Shown one piece after another: positions 18,321-26,575 of a stretch of 64,000 nucleotides of DNA. The translations under genes were made by a program, and so were the position numbers. The DNA comes from G958296245 sp965262055 (GTDB lineage Bacteria > Chloroflexota > Dehalococcoidia > Lucifugimonadales > G958296245), in NCBI GenBank assembly GCA_965262055.1, contig CBDHEI010000002.1, forward strand, positions 806,001 through 870,000. The letters run 5' to 3'. The notes beneath the pieces were generated by a model. It saw only the letters and a program-made list of their open reading frames with translations. It did not search any database and was not told the origin of the DNA. The first letter of the stretch is position 1, and every line of letters starts with the position of its first letter.

Positions 18321-20005
18321 AGCCTGTCTCATAAGTCGTGCAGTGGGGTATGGAAGGATATAGTTGTGGCCATCCTGGCCGCGATGGAGAGATGGATGCC
18401 GCTGCGAGCGATGGACCGAGAACAGATGTGGCTGATGCCTCCGAGCCTGGGCGACCTGATCCCTGCCGAGCACCCTTCGCGGTTCGTGGCCGAGGTGGTG
18501 GACGCACTCGACCGAGAGGACTGGGCGGAGCTTGGGGTGGAAATAGACGGAGGTGATCTTGGGCCTCCTTCGTACCATCCTCGAGCGCTGTTGAGCGTGT
18601 GGCTGTACGGCTTCATGACCGGAGTGCGCTCGTGCCGCAAGTTGGAGGCGGCCTGCCGGGACCAGATACCGTACCTGTGGTTGACGTGCGTGCAATATCC
18701 GGACCACAACACACTCTGGAGGTTCTACAAGAGCCACCGCCAGGCGATGAGGAGGCTGTTCAAGCGTACGGTTCGGATGGCGGTGAAGATGGAGTTGGTG
18801 GACCTGGCGTTGCAGGCGGTGGACGGGACGAAGGTTGGAGCCAACGCATCGAAGGCCAGGACATACGATGCGGAGGGACTGCGGCGGCTCTTGGAGCGGC
18901 TTGAGCGTGCGATAAGCGACCTGGAGTCCCAGAACGAATCGGGAGAGGATGCTCCAACCGCCCAGTTGCCGCAGGAGTTGTACGACAACAGGGTCCTGAG
19001 AGAGCAGGTGCGCCAGGCGATGGACGATCTTTCGAACGAGGAGGGACGGCGCATCAACCTGACCGACCGAGAGGCTCGTCTGATGAAGACACGCCAGGGC
19101 GTCATGCCCGGCTACAACGCGCAGGCGATGGCCTCGCCCGCACGGACTGCCGACGGACAGCGTGCAGGCATGTTGATCACGGCGGTCGAGGTGGTGGACG
19201 AACCGGACGACCACGGCCAGTTGAGTCCGATGCTGGACAAGGCCGAGGACAATACGGGCGCCAGGGCGGACATGACGTTGGCCGATGCGGGCTACCATTC
19301 GGGGCAGGCGCTGGAGGAGTGCGCCAGCAGGGGCCATCGGGTGGCGATGCCAGAGTCCCAGCGCCGTGCGCTGCGGCGTCCGTACCACAAGGACCGATTC
19401 ACCTACGACGAGAGCAGCGACAGCTATAGATGCCCCCAGGGTCAGGCGTTGCGCTTCATACGCATCAAGCGCAATCATGGGGTGCCGATGCGGCGGTACC
19501 GGGCCTCCGGCGCCGTCTGCCGGGCGTGTCCTGCCTTCGGGACCTGTACGAAGGACGCTCGTTATGGTCGCGCACTGGAGATAGGGCCTCACGATGCTGC
19601 GCTGCGTGTCCACCGTGAGTGGATGTCGACCGAGGAGGCGAGCCGGTCCTATGAGCGCAGGCAAGGGCTGATCGAGCCGGTCTTCGGGATCATCAAAGAC
19701 CAGCAGGCAGGCAGCAGGTTCCTGCTGCGCGGCATCGCCAATGTCGCGGCCGAATGGACGCTGCTGGCCACGGCCTTCAACCTGCGCACCCTCTGGCGCA
19801 TCTGGCGGGCCGGGGCGGACATGTGGCGTCACGGACGTACCTCTTGGACGGCAACTTCGGCCCGAATCTGGGGATGCCAGGAGCGCCAGACCGCCATCCT
19901 CCCCGCACACGGGCTGCCATGACACGCCAACCCGGCCCTCCAGCGGATCCGACCAACCAATGCAGTGCTCCCCATCACCACCAACAACCCTTTGTGAGAC
20001 AGGCT
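18321..20005 (+). mobile_element. IS1182-family element, copy 1
   Basis: 1685 bp with ends AGCCTGTCTC and GAGACAGGCT. Copy 2, in opposite orientation at 55309-56993, has the same length and near-identical sequence. No clear target duplication is seen. The left side cuts into the Gfo/Idh/MocA gene. Confidence 0.9.
18366..19922 (+). CDS. IS1182-family transposase (copy 1)
   Basis: 518 residues from GTG 18366; an ATG at 18384 is an alternative start. The DUF772 N-terminal domain (SYHPRALLSVWLYGFMTG) is followed by the DDE core: Asp in LQAVDGTKVGANASK, Asp in TLADAGYHSGQ and Glu in LIEPVFGIIKDQQ. A Cys-rich insert (VCRACPAFGTCTKD) is normal in this family. The frame is intact and differs from copy 2 at only a handful of residues, so both copies moved recently. 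Confidence 0.93.
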   Translation: MAILAAMERWMPLRAMDREQMWLMPPSLGDLIPAEHPSRFVAEVVDALDREDWAELGVEIDGGDLGPPSYHPRALLSVWLYGFMTGVRSCRKLEAACRDQIPYLWLTCVQYPDHNTLWRFYKSHRQAMRRLFKRTVRMAVKMELVDLALQAVDGTKVGANASKARTYDAEGLRRLLERLERAISDLESQNESGEDAPTAQLPQELYDNRVLREQVRQAMDDLSNEEGRRINLTDREARLMKTRQGVMPGYNAQAMASPARTADGQRAGMLITAVEVVDEPDDHGQLSPMLDKAEDNTGARADMTLADAGYHSGQALEECASRGHRVAMPESQRRALRRPYHKDRFTYDESSDSYRCPQGQALRFIRIKRNHGVPMRRYRASGAVCRACPAFGTCTKDARYGRALEIGPHDAALRVHREWMSTEEASRSYERRQGLIEPVFGIIKDQQAGSRFLLRGIANVAAEWTLLATAFNLRTLWRIWRAGADMWRHGRTSWTATSARIWGCQERQTAILPAHGLP

Positions 20006-20036
20006 CAGGGGACCGGCCCAAGCGCCCGCGCGTGGC

Positions 20037-20348
20037 CTAGGCTGAGGACTCCTCGGCGTCCTCGGAGGGCATGTGGGAGAGGGCGTCCAGCAGGTCCTCG
20101 ACCAGTATTTCCAGCTTGGTGTGGTGCCTCAGGGGCAGACTCGGGTCGACGCTGTATATGTTCTTGCGGCCAACCCTGTTCCGCGCTATGTAGCCGGCGT
20201 CCTCGAGGTCGGTGATTATCTTGTGTATCGTGCGCTCGGTGATTCCGACGTGACTAGCTATCTCCCGAGCGGTATGGCTGGGATTGTGAGAAACGTAGCT
20301 AAGAACCAGCCCGTGATTGGTGATGAACGTCCACCGAGGGGTTGTCAT
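20037..20348 (-). CDS. Winged helix-turn-helix transcriptional regulator
   Basis: Small DNA-binding protein of 103 residues. AREIASHVGITERTIHKIITDLEDAGYI is the helix-turn-helix with recognition helix, given here only as a landmark: key parts are VGITERTIH and the wing VGRKNIYSV. The rest is a short helical tail (LVEDLLDALSHM) rich in acidic residues. It resembles MarR/ArsR-like or LexA-DNA-type single-domain regulators that respond through dimerisation. No ligand domain is present. It ends about 30 bases from IS1182 copy 1, and what it controls is not evident. Confidence 0.75.
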   Translation of the reverse strand: MTTPRWTFITNHGLVLSYVSHNPSHTAREIASHVGITERTIHKIITDLEDAGYIARNRVGRKNIYSVDPSLPLRHHTKLEILVEDLLDALSHMPSEDAEESSA

Positions 20349-20734
20349 CGCCCTTACCTCGCAACCTCTACGGCTGACTCGAATACTATCACAGCCGCTG
20401 ATACGTTCTCAACGCCGGTCGCCCGAGCACCTGCATCAGCTTTGGCGGTGTGTGGGGTGGAGGGGGTTTTTCAGGGAGTGCGCTCACGGTCGGGAGCCGC
20501 ACAGTGCGTGTACGGACACTTCAGCCCGGCCTCTCACCGCGTCCGAGAGGCCGTTTGAGGGCGCTGAGGCGTGGACCACGCCGTCCCTCAGTGTAGAGAA
20601 CGTCTGCCATTACACACATCCTTCCCTGCGCTCGAAGCACGACTCCCACGGAGCTGTACTCATCATCCATATGCTAGAATGCGGCCTGCTTCGGAAGCGC
20701 CCGCCTTAGCGATGTATGCTTCGGAGGATCTCAA
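20349..20734. other. Intergenic region between divergent genes
   Basis: About 385 bases separating the winged-helix regulator (minus) and the HEPN-like gene (plus). It should hold both promoters. A TAGAAT box at about 20678 could be a -10 for the plus-strand gene, but I find no convincing -35. No other structure seen. Confidence 0.4.
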
Positions 20735-21406
20735 ATGCACCACACCCAGGGCGTGACATTCGAGACCCTGGACGAGGGGTGGAAGCGCGGCGAGGAGACG
20801 TTGCGCGGGACCGACCTCGGGCTCCGTATGCGGCGCGCCCTAAGCTGGCTGGAGCGCGCGGAGAAGGAGAGGGAGGCGGACCACGACGCGGCCTTCATAT
20901 TCTATTGGATCGCATTCAACGCCGCCTACGCCCGCGACAGGCAGCACGTTCCGGAGCACCATGAGCGGGTCCGCTTCGCAGACTACTTCGACACCATCCT
21001 GTCCCTCGACTCCGACGACACGATCTACGACGCCATCTGGGACAGATTCTCAGGCCCGATCAGGGTGCTCCTCGACAACAAGTTCGTGTTTCAGCCATTT
21101 TGGAATCACCACGCCGGCCTGGGCCACCAGAACTGGGAGCACACGTTCGAGAGCAGCAAACGCGCTGTCCGCCGGGCCCTCGCCCAACGCGACACCGGGG
21201 TCATCCTCGGCACGCTGTTCGACCGCCTCTACGTACTGCGTATTCAGCTCTTCCACGGCGGTGCAACGTGGGGCAGCTCCGTGAACCGCTCACAGGTCCG
21301 CGACGGCGCAAGGATACTCGCCTTCCTCGTGCCCCTCTTCGTCGGCCTCATGATGTCCCACCCGGAGATAGACTGGGGCTCGCCTGACTACCCCGTCGTG
21401 AGCTGA
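20735..21406 (+). CDS. HEPN-like (Apea-type) protein
   Basis: 223 residues, mostly helical. The segment FIFYWIAFNAAYARDR (about 54-69) and the C-terminal LRIQLFHGGATWGSSVNR match the HEPN superfamily pattern: Arg169 and His174 form the R-x4-H motif that is catalytic in HEPN RNases. The start has an AGGA site upstream. HEPN proteins are often toxins or defence/stress RNases, but the Apea-like branch is also found as a free-standing protein. No MNT nucleotidyltransferase partner is adjacent, so the role is unknown. Confidence 0.6.
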   Translation: MHHTQGVTFETLDEGWKRGEETLRGTDLGLRMRRALSWLERAEKEREADHDAAFIFYWIAFNAAYARDRQHVPEHHERVRFADYFDTILSLDSDDTIYDAIWDRFSGPIRVLLDNKFVFQPFWNHHAGLGHQNWEHTFESSKRAVRRALAQRDTGVILGTLFDRLYVLRIQLFHGGATWGSSVNRSQVRDGARILAFLVPLFVGLMMSHPEIDWGSPDYPVVS

Positions 21407-21544
21407 CCGGCGTCGGCCCGGCGCCTCATCGTGAGACTCGTGGGGGACGCCACACCCCCGGTGAGAGACCCGCGCCGATGGAAAAACGACGGTATGACCG
21501 ATAGAATGGGGTTCCCCATAACCCCAAGTACCGGAGGAGCACCA

Positions 21545-22522
21545 ATGGCAAGACCGCGCGTGTTCGTGTCGAGGCAGATATTCCCCGAGGCCCTGGAGAT
21601 GATCGGTGAAGTTGCCGACGTCGACCTCTGGGAAGACGAGATGCCCCCACCGCGCGACGTGCTCCTGGAGAGGGTCAAGGGCGTCGATGGCCTGCTCTGC
21701 CTGCTTACGGACAGGGTGGACGCGGAGATGATGGACACCGCGGGGCCTCAGTTCAAGGTCGTCAGCCAGATTGCCGTCGGGTTCGACAATATCGACGTCC
21801 CGGAGGCGACGAGCCGGGGCATACCGGTGGGCAACACCCCCGACGTGCTGACCCACACGACCGCCGACGCCACGTGGGCGCTCATGATGGCCGCCGCAAG
21901 GCGCGTAACCGAGAGCGAGCGTGCCGTGCGCGCCGGCCAGTGGCGGACGTGGCACCCGCTCCACTTCCTGGGGCAGGACATCTACGGCGCGACCCTGGGC
22001 GTCATAGGCATGGGCAGGATAGGCATCGAGGTCGCCAAGCGCGCCAGGGGCTTCGAGATGCAGGTGCTCTACAACGATGTCTACCGGCGTGAGGACTTGG
22101 AGGCCGAGCTGGGCTACAGGTACGTCGACCAGGGCACGCTGCTGGCCGAGTCCGACTACGTGACCCTGCATACCGTGCTGAACGAGAACACGCACCACCT
22201 GATAGGCGAGGCGGAGCTGGCCATGATGAAGCCGACGGCGGTGCTGGTCAACGCCTCGCGCGGCCCCGTGGTGGACCCGAAGGCGCTTTACGACGCCCTC
22301 AGCAACGGCGTCATCGGCGCGGCGGCGCTGGACGTGACCGACCCGGAGCCGATACCCACCGACGACCCGCTGCTGACGCTGGAAAACTGCGTCATCGTGC
22401 CGCACATCGCCAGCGCCAGCGTCAAGACGCGCGGCGAGATGTCGCGCATCGCCGCACAGAACCTGATCAACGGCCTGAACGGCGAGCGGCTGCTGACGCC
22501 GGTTAACCCGGAGGTCTACTGA
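21545..22522 (+). CDS. D-isomer specific 2-hydroxyacid dehydrogenase (glyoxylate/hydroxypyruvate reductase type)
   Basis: 325 residues. The ATG at 21545 has GGAGGAGC just upstream; the frame is open further upstream but without coding character. The NAD(P)-binding motif is GVIGMGRIGIEVAKRA. Catalytic Arg is in NASRGPVVD and the His in VPHIASASV; the Glu is probably in TDPEPIPTDDPLL. It reduces a 2-keto acid such as glyoxylate or hydroxypyruvate, or the reverse. It lies alone on the plus strand, followed by a small repeat element and the sulfatase gene. Confidence 0.9.
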   Translation: MARPRVFVSRQIFPEALEMIGEVADVDLWEDEMPPPRDVLLERVKGVDGLLCLLTDRVDAEMMDTAGPQFKVVSQIAVGFDNIDVPEATSRGIPVGNTPDVLTHTTADATWALMMAAARRVTESERAVRAGQWRTWHPLHFLGQDIYGATLGVIGMGRIGIEVAKRARGFEMQVLYNDVYRREDLEAELGYRYVDQGTLLAESDYVTLHTVLNENTHHLIGEAELAMMKPTAVLVNASRGPVVDPKALYDALSNGVIGAAALDVTDPEPIPTDDPLLTLENCVIVPHIASASVKTRGEMSRIAAQNLINGLNGERLLTPVNPEVY

Positions 22523-22530
22523 CGGCGTCT

Positions 22531-22677
22531 CTAGCAGGCTGCTAAAAATGGGGTGTGCAGAGGGGCATAGCCCCTTTGCCGGGAGTCTGAGGGTGTCCCT
22601 CAGATACAAATCCCCCCCTCCTGTACAGGAAGGGGGCCTAAGAGAGGTTCAGCAAGAGTTCCTCCACAGCCTGCTAG
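22531..22677. repeat. Small non-coding inverted-repeat element (MITE-like)
   Basis: 147 bases bounded by CTAGCAGGCT and its complement AGCCTGCTAG. Inside are short hairpins such as GAGGGGC-AT-AGCCCCT. A diverged relative with the same internal GCAGAGGGGC...AGCCCCTT...GCCGGGAG sequence and similar ends lies at about 55031-55206. No coding capacity. Confidence 0.75.
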
Positions 22678-22720
22678 GACTCGCAGGCTACCGGAGTGAG
22701 GAGAGAAGGAGAAGACGGAC

Positions 22721-24292
22721 ATGGCGCAAGATAATGGACAACGCCCGAACATCCTCGTAATCACCGACGACCAGCACAACCCGACCTGCTTCGGCTACGC
22801 GGGCCATCCCGTCGTGCGCACCCCGAACATTGACGCGCTGGTGGCAAGCGGCACCAACTTCTCCAGAGCGTACGTGGCCCATCCGCTGTGCACGCCGTCG
22901 CGGGCCAGCCTGTTCACGGGGCTGACGACGCGGGGGCACCGGGTGAGGATGAACGGCATCCAGCTCCGGACCGACGTGCCCACCTGGCCGGAGGCGCTCA
23001 GCCAGCAGGGGTACACGACGCACTACTCTGGGAAGCCCCACCTGCGCATCTCCAGGGCCTCCAAAGGCACGCCCATAGACCAGGTGGACCCCAACGAGTT
23101 CTCGGAATCCCGCGAACTGTGGCACTCGGGCCGCATCAGGAAGCTCCCGACGCCCTACTACGGCTTCCAGACCGTCGATTTCGTCAACGGCCACGGCCAC
23201 GGCTCGTGGGGACAGTACGTCAACTGGCTGAACGAGGAGCACCCAAAGGAGGCCGACCTGTTCCACAACGCGACTCCGCTGGAGCCGCCCAGCCCCGCCT
23301 CGAAGTACTACTCTTCCTCGTACAAGTGGGCGCTTCCCGAGGAGCTGCACCCCATAAGCTGGATAACGGACCGCGCCATAGACTTCCTGAACGGCGAAGG
23401 CCGAATCAACCTGCAGGTGGAGGACGGCCCCCAGGAGCCGTTCGTGCTCTGGACGTCGTACCAGGACCCCCACGTGCCCCTGGCGCCCCCTGCGCCGTGG
23501 TGCTACAAGTACGATCCGGCGGACTCGCCTCCGCCGATCTGGCGTGAGGGCGAGCTGGACGACCTGCCGCCGCACATCGGCGACTTCTACAACAACAAGG
23601 GCAAGCAGATCATGCCGTACCACGCCGAGTGCGCGGCCCACTACTACGGCCTGATCGAGATGATCGACCACAACATCGGCCGGATCATGCAGGCGCTGCG
23701 CGACAACGGCCTCGAGGAGAACACCGTCGTGCTGTTCACGACCGACCACGGCGAGGCGCTAGGCGACCACGGCATGTGGGGCAAGGGTCCGTACCACTAC
23801 GACAGCGTCATCAGGGCGCCGTTCTTCATCCGGTGGCCAGCCCGCTTCCCCCAGGGCCAGACCCACGAGGGCGTGGTGAGCCTCCTGGACTTTGCGCCCA
23901 CGATACTGGACATCGCGGGCGTGCCTATCCCGGAGGGCCCGAAGCCGCCGATATCGGTCAGCGACTACGAGCCGGAGCCCTGGCCCGGCCGCAGCCTCGT
24001 GCCGATTCTCACGGGCGAAGAGAAGGGCACGACCGGCAGCGCACTGGTGGAGGACGACCAGGACGGTCTCGGCTTCCGGGTCAGGACGCTGGTCACGCAG
24101 CGGTACCGGCTCACTGCCTACTCGGGTCAGCCTTACGGCGAGCTGTTCGACCTGCAGAAGGACCCGCAGGAGGTGTGGAACCTGTGGGACAACCCCGACT
24201 ACAGGTCGATACGCGACGACCTGCGGCTGGAGATGCTGGACAAGATCATGTCCACCGACTACCCGCTCCCGCGCAGGATGGGCGGTTCTTGA
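22721..24292 (+). CDS. Type I sulfatase (alkaline phosphatase superfamily)
   Basis: 523 residues hydrolysing sulfate esters. The formylglycine signature C-T-P-S-R is at 57-61 (PLCTPSRASLFTGL), so Cys57 is the residue oxidised to formylglycine. Metal ligands lie in VITDDQHN and FTTDHGEALGDHGMWGKG. No signal peptide is visible at the start MAQDNGQRPNILVITDDQ, so the enzyme may be cytoplasmic. The stop overlaps the next gene, the formylglycine-generating enzyme, which would activate this protein. Substrate unknown; sulfated polysaccharide is plausible. Confidence 0.92.
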   Translation: MAQDNGQRPNILVITDDQHNPTCFGYAGHPVVRTPNIDALVASGTNFSRAYVAHPLCTPSRASLFTGLTTRGHRVRMNGIQLRTDVPTWPEALSQQGYTTHYSGKPHLRISRASKGTPIDQVDPNEFSESRELWHSGRIRKLPTPYYGFQTVDFVNGHGHGSWGQYVNWLNEEHPKEADLFHNATPLEPPSPASKYYSSSYKWALPEELHPISWITDRAIDFLNGEGRINLQVEDGPQEPFVLWTSYQDPHVPLAPPAPWCYKYDPADSPPPIWREGELDDLPPHIGDFYNNKGKQIMPYHAECAAHYYGLIEMIDHNIGRIMQALRDNGLEENTVVLFTTDHGEALGDHGMWGKGPYHYDSVIRAPFFIRWPARFPQGQTHEGVVSLLDFAPTILDIAGVPIPEGPKPPISVSDYEPEPWPGRSLVPILTGEEKGTTGSALVEDDQDGLGFRVRTLVTQRYRLTAYSGQPYGELFDLQKDPQEVWNLWDNPDYRSIRDDLRLEMLDKIMSTDYPLPRRMGGS

Positions 24293-25245
24293 CCACAGGG
24301 CAGCCCTGCTGTGCCGCCAGCCGGGGAAGCGTCAAGGAGGTTCGCCGCCTGGAGCTGCAGGCCGTACCGGCACGGAACGGGGGCGGTGGCCACGAGGGGA
24401 TGGCGCTGCTGGGCGGCTCGTTCCTGATGGGGAACAGCGACAGCTCCCAGTTCCCCGGCGACGGCGAGGGGCCAGTGCGCAAGGTGATGGTGAAGCCGTT
24501 CTACATCGACGAGACGGCGGTGACGAACGAGATGTTCGCCGCCTTCGTGGAAGATACGGGCTATGTGACGGAGGCCGAGCGGTACGGCTGGTCGTTCGTC
24601 TTCAAGCTGTTCATCTCCGACGAGGTGAAGCGGACGGTCACGCAGAGTGTGCAAGCCGCGCCCTGGTGGTGGCGCGTGGACGGCGCCGACTGGCGGCGCC
24701 CCGAGGGCGGGAGCTCCGGTCTCGGTGGGCGCATGGACCACCCGGTCGTCCACGTTTCATGGGCGGACGCGGACGCTTACGCGAGGTGGGCCGGCAAGCG
24801 GCTGCCCACCGAGGCGGAGTGGGAGCTCGCGGCCCGCGGCGGCGAGGAACAGAAAAGGTACCCGTGGGGCGACATGCTGACGCCGGGCGGCAACCACATG
24901 TGCAACGTGTGGCAGGGGAGTTTTCCTGAGAGCAACACCATGGGCGACGGCTACATTGGGACGGCGCCGGCGCGCTCCTTCGAGCCCAACGGCTACGGGC
25001 TGTACAATGCGGTCGGCAACGTGTGGGAGTGGTGCTCCGACTGGTTCAGCCCGGACCACCACGCCCGGGGCAGCCGGAAGAATCCGGCAGGCCCGCGGAG
25101 GGGGACGGCCCGCGTCATGAAGGGCGGCTCCTACCTGTGTCACGCGTCATACTGCAACAGGTACAGGCCGGCGGCGCGCAGCTCGACGACGCCCGACAGC
25201 TCGACGGGCCACGTCGGGTTCCGCTGCGCCAAGGACGCCGCTTAG
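24289..25245 (+). CDS. Formylglycine-generating enzyme (sulfatase-modifying factor)
   Basis: Oxidises the Cys of the CxPSR motif in sulfatases, here surely the upstream gene. From a TTG at 24289 (TTGA overlap with the sulfatase stop) the protein has 318 residues and includes the CCAASRG stretch often found at the start of this subfamily; an ATG at 24400 is the alternative. Landmarks are GGSFLMGNSD, RLPTEAEWELAARGG, GNVWEWCSDWF and the catalytic Cys pair 284 and 289 in GGSYLCHASYCNRYR. All key residues are present, so the pair should form a self-sufficient sulfatase system. Confidence 0.9.
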   Translation: MTTGQPCCAASRGSVKEVRRLELQAVPARNGGGGHEGMALLGGSFLMGNSDSSQFPGDGEGPVRKVMVKPFYIDETAVTNEMFAAFVEDTGYVTEAERYGWSFVFKLFISDEVKRTVTQSVQAAPWWWRVDGADWRRPEGGSSGLGGRMDHPVVHVSWADADAYARWAGKRLPTEAEWELAARGGEEQKRYPWGDMLTPGGNHMCNVWQGSFPESNTMGDGYIGTAPARSFEPNGYGLYNAVGNVWEWCSDWFSPDHHARGSRKNPAGPRRGTARVMKGGSYLCHASYCNRYRPAARSSTTPDSSTGHVGFRCAKDAA

Positions 25246-25299
25246 GAACTCAGGGCTAACGGATGAAGTTGCTCGACAGCACGCTATGAGTACGCCCTC

Positions 25300-26307
25300 T
25301 TAGGTCCTGTTCAGCTTGGTCACCCGGCCCCCAATGAGCCATTCGGCCACGTACAGGTTGCCATCGGCGTCCACGGCCAAACCGTGAGGACTATTGAACT
25401 TGCCCGTCTCCAGGAGGCTGGTGGGTACTATCTGCCCGCCATCGCTCGTATTGTTGGGCCAGCCCTCCACGTCGCACACCTGCTCGTTTTCGCCGATGTA
25501 TGTGAGCAGTTCGTCGTTCATATCGGTGACAGCTAGGCGCGCGCGAAGCTCGGCGATTATCATCAGATTGCCATATGTCGCGAAACCGCTTGGCGTGGTC
25601 AGAAAATCGTTGCCGAATGACCGCCTGAATTCGCCCTCCATGTCGTAGACCTGAACTCGGGCGTTGGCACGGTCTGCCACGTAAAGCTCCGGGTCGGACT
25701 TGCGCTGGTCGATGAAGATGCCGTGAGGGCAATTGTACGCTCCGGCCCCCTCCTCGCCGTTGATGCTGCCGACATACTCGCCGTCCTTCGTGAACCTGTG
25801 GACGCAGCTGGCGCCGTACCCATCGCCCACCCAGATGTCACCGTTGCCCCCGTATCGCTCCTCGTTCACCGCAACAGATGTGGGGGAGTAGCGGGTGTCT
25901 TCGTAGACGGGATGGGGAGGTGTCTCCAGCCTCATGACCAACTCGCCGTCTAGCGTAGTCTTGAACACTTGGCCGGACGCATCGCCTCCGCCCGGAGGAT
26001 AGTCGTAGTCGTGACTGTGGCTTCTCTTGGAGCCGTTGTCTGCAATCCACAGGAACTCGACCCCATCCTCGTTGACGATAGTGATCCCATGTGCGTCCGC
26101 AAAGTCGCCGCGCCACGAGGAAATCAAGTTCCCGTCTCTGTCGAAGGTCATTACTACTGGGTCGCCAGGGTGGCAGGTTACGACGTTTCCCGACTCCGTG
26201 ACCACAATGCCCGGATGCGCCCACCCCACGCGAGAGCTGTCGCTCTCCGGAATCTTGGCCCAGTTGTCGATCCAATCGTATGAATTCTCTTCGCTTCCTA
26301 CCCGCAT
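25300..26307 (-). CDS. NHL-repeat six-bladed beta-propeller protein
   Basis: 335 residues built of NHL-type repeats with recurrent blades such as GNVVTCHPGDPVVMTFDRDG, FLWIADNG, DIWVGDGYGAS, PELYVADRANARVQVYDMEG and HGLAVDADGNLYVAEW. No signal peptide is visible. Such proteins are binding scaffolds, or enzymes like peptidylglycine-type lyases; the catalytic ligands of the latter cannot be assigned. In similar genomes they occur among sugar and peptide catabolism genes. Function unresolved. Confidence 0.75.
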   Translation of the reverse strand: MRVGSEENSYDWIDNWAKIPESDSSRVGWAHPGIVVTESGNVVTCHPGDPVVMTFDRDGNLISSWRGDFADAHGITIVNEDGVEFLWIADNGSKRSHSHDYDYPPGGGDASGQVFKTTLDGELVMRLETPPHPVYEDTRYSPTSVAVNEERYGGNGDIWVGDGYGASCVHRFTKDGEYVGSINGEEGAGAYNCPHGIFIDQRKSDPELYVADRANARVQVYDMEGEFRRSFGNDFLTTPSGFATYGNLMIIAELRARLAVTDMNDELLTYIGENEQVCDVEGWPNNTSDGGQIVPTSLLETGKFNSPHGLAVDADGNLYVAEWLIGGRVTKLNRT

Positions 26308-26575
26308 GACACAACCTCCTCTACTTGCCTTTCCCCTCGATGGGGGCCAAGGGTAGGTACCTTAGCGCCGGTCTAAACCTGGAGCGCGCTTGCCGTCCCG
26401 CACATGTGCAGCGTGAAATCCCGCTCAACTGCCCCTGACAGTCTTTGATGAGGCGCAGAGGCGCCGCATTAAGAGACCAGGCGCAGTCCGGGGGATGGCG
26501 TCAGCGTGGTGCCGATATCCACATCCCCTCCTCCTTCGATATGTCGTGACTTGGAAGGAGGCAGGCGCGTTCTGA

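Noticed and set aside
18282..20021. 579-codon open frame on the minus strand (and a 616-codon one at 55200-57050 on plus)
   Set aside because: Antisense to the IS1182 transposases in high-GC DNA; His/Arg/Leu-rich low-quality composition and no motif.
21431..21544. Upstream extension of the 2-hydroxyacid dehydrogenase
   Set aside because: No family similarity, and a strong GGAGGAGC site precedes the ATG at 21545.
23629..24288. Long upstream extension of the FGE frame into the sulfatase gene
   Set aside because: It is an alternative frame of the sulfatase coding sequence; FGE-like sequence begins only at about 24300.
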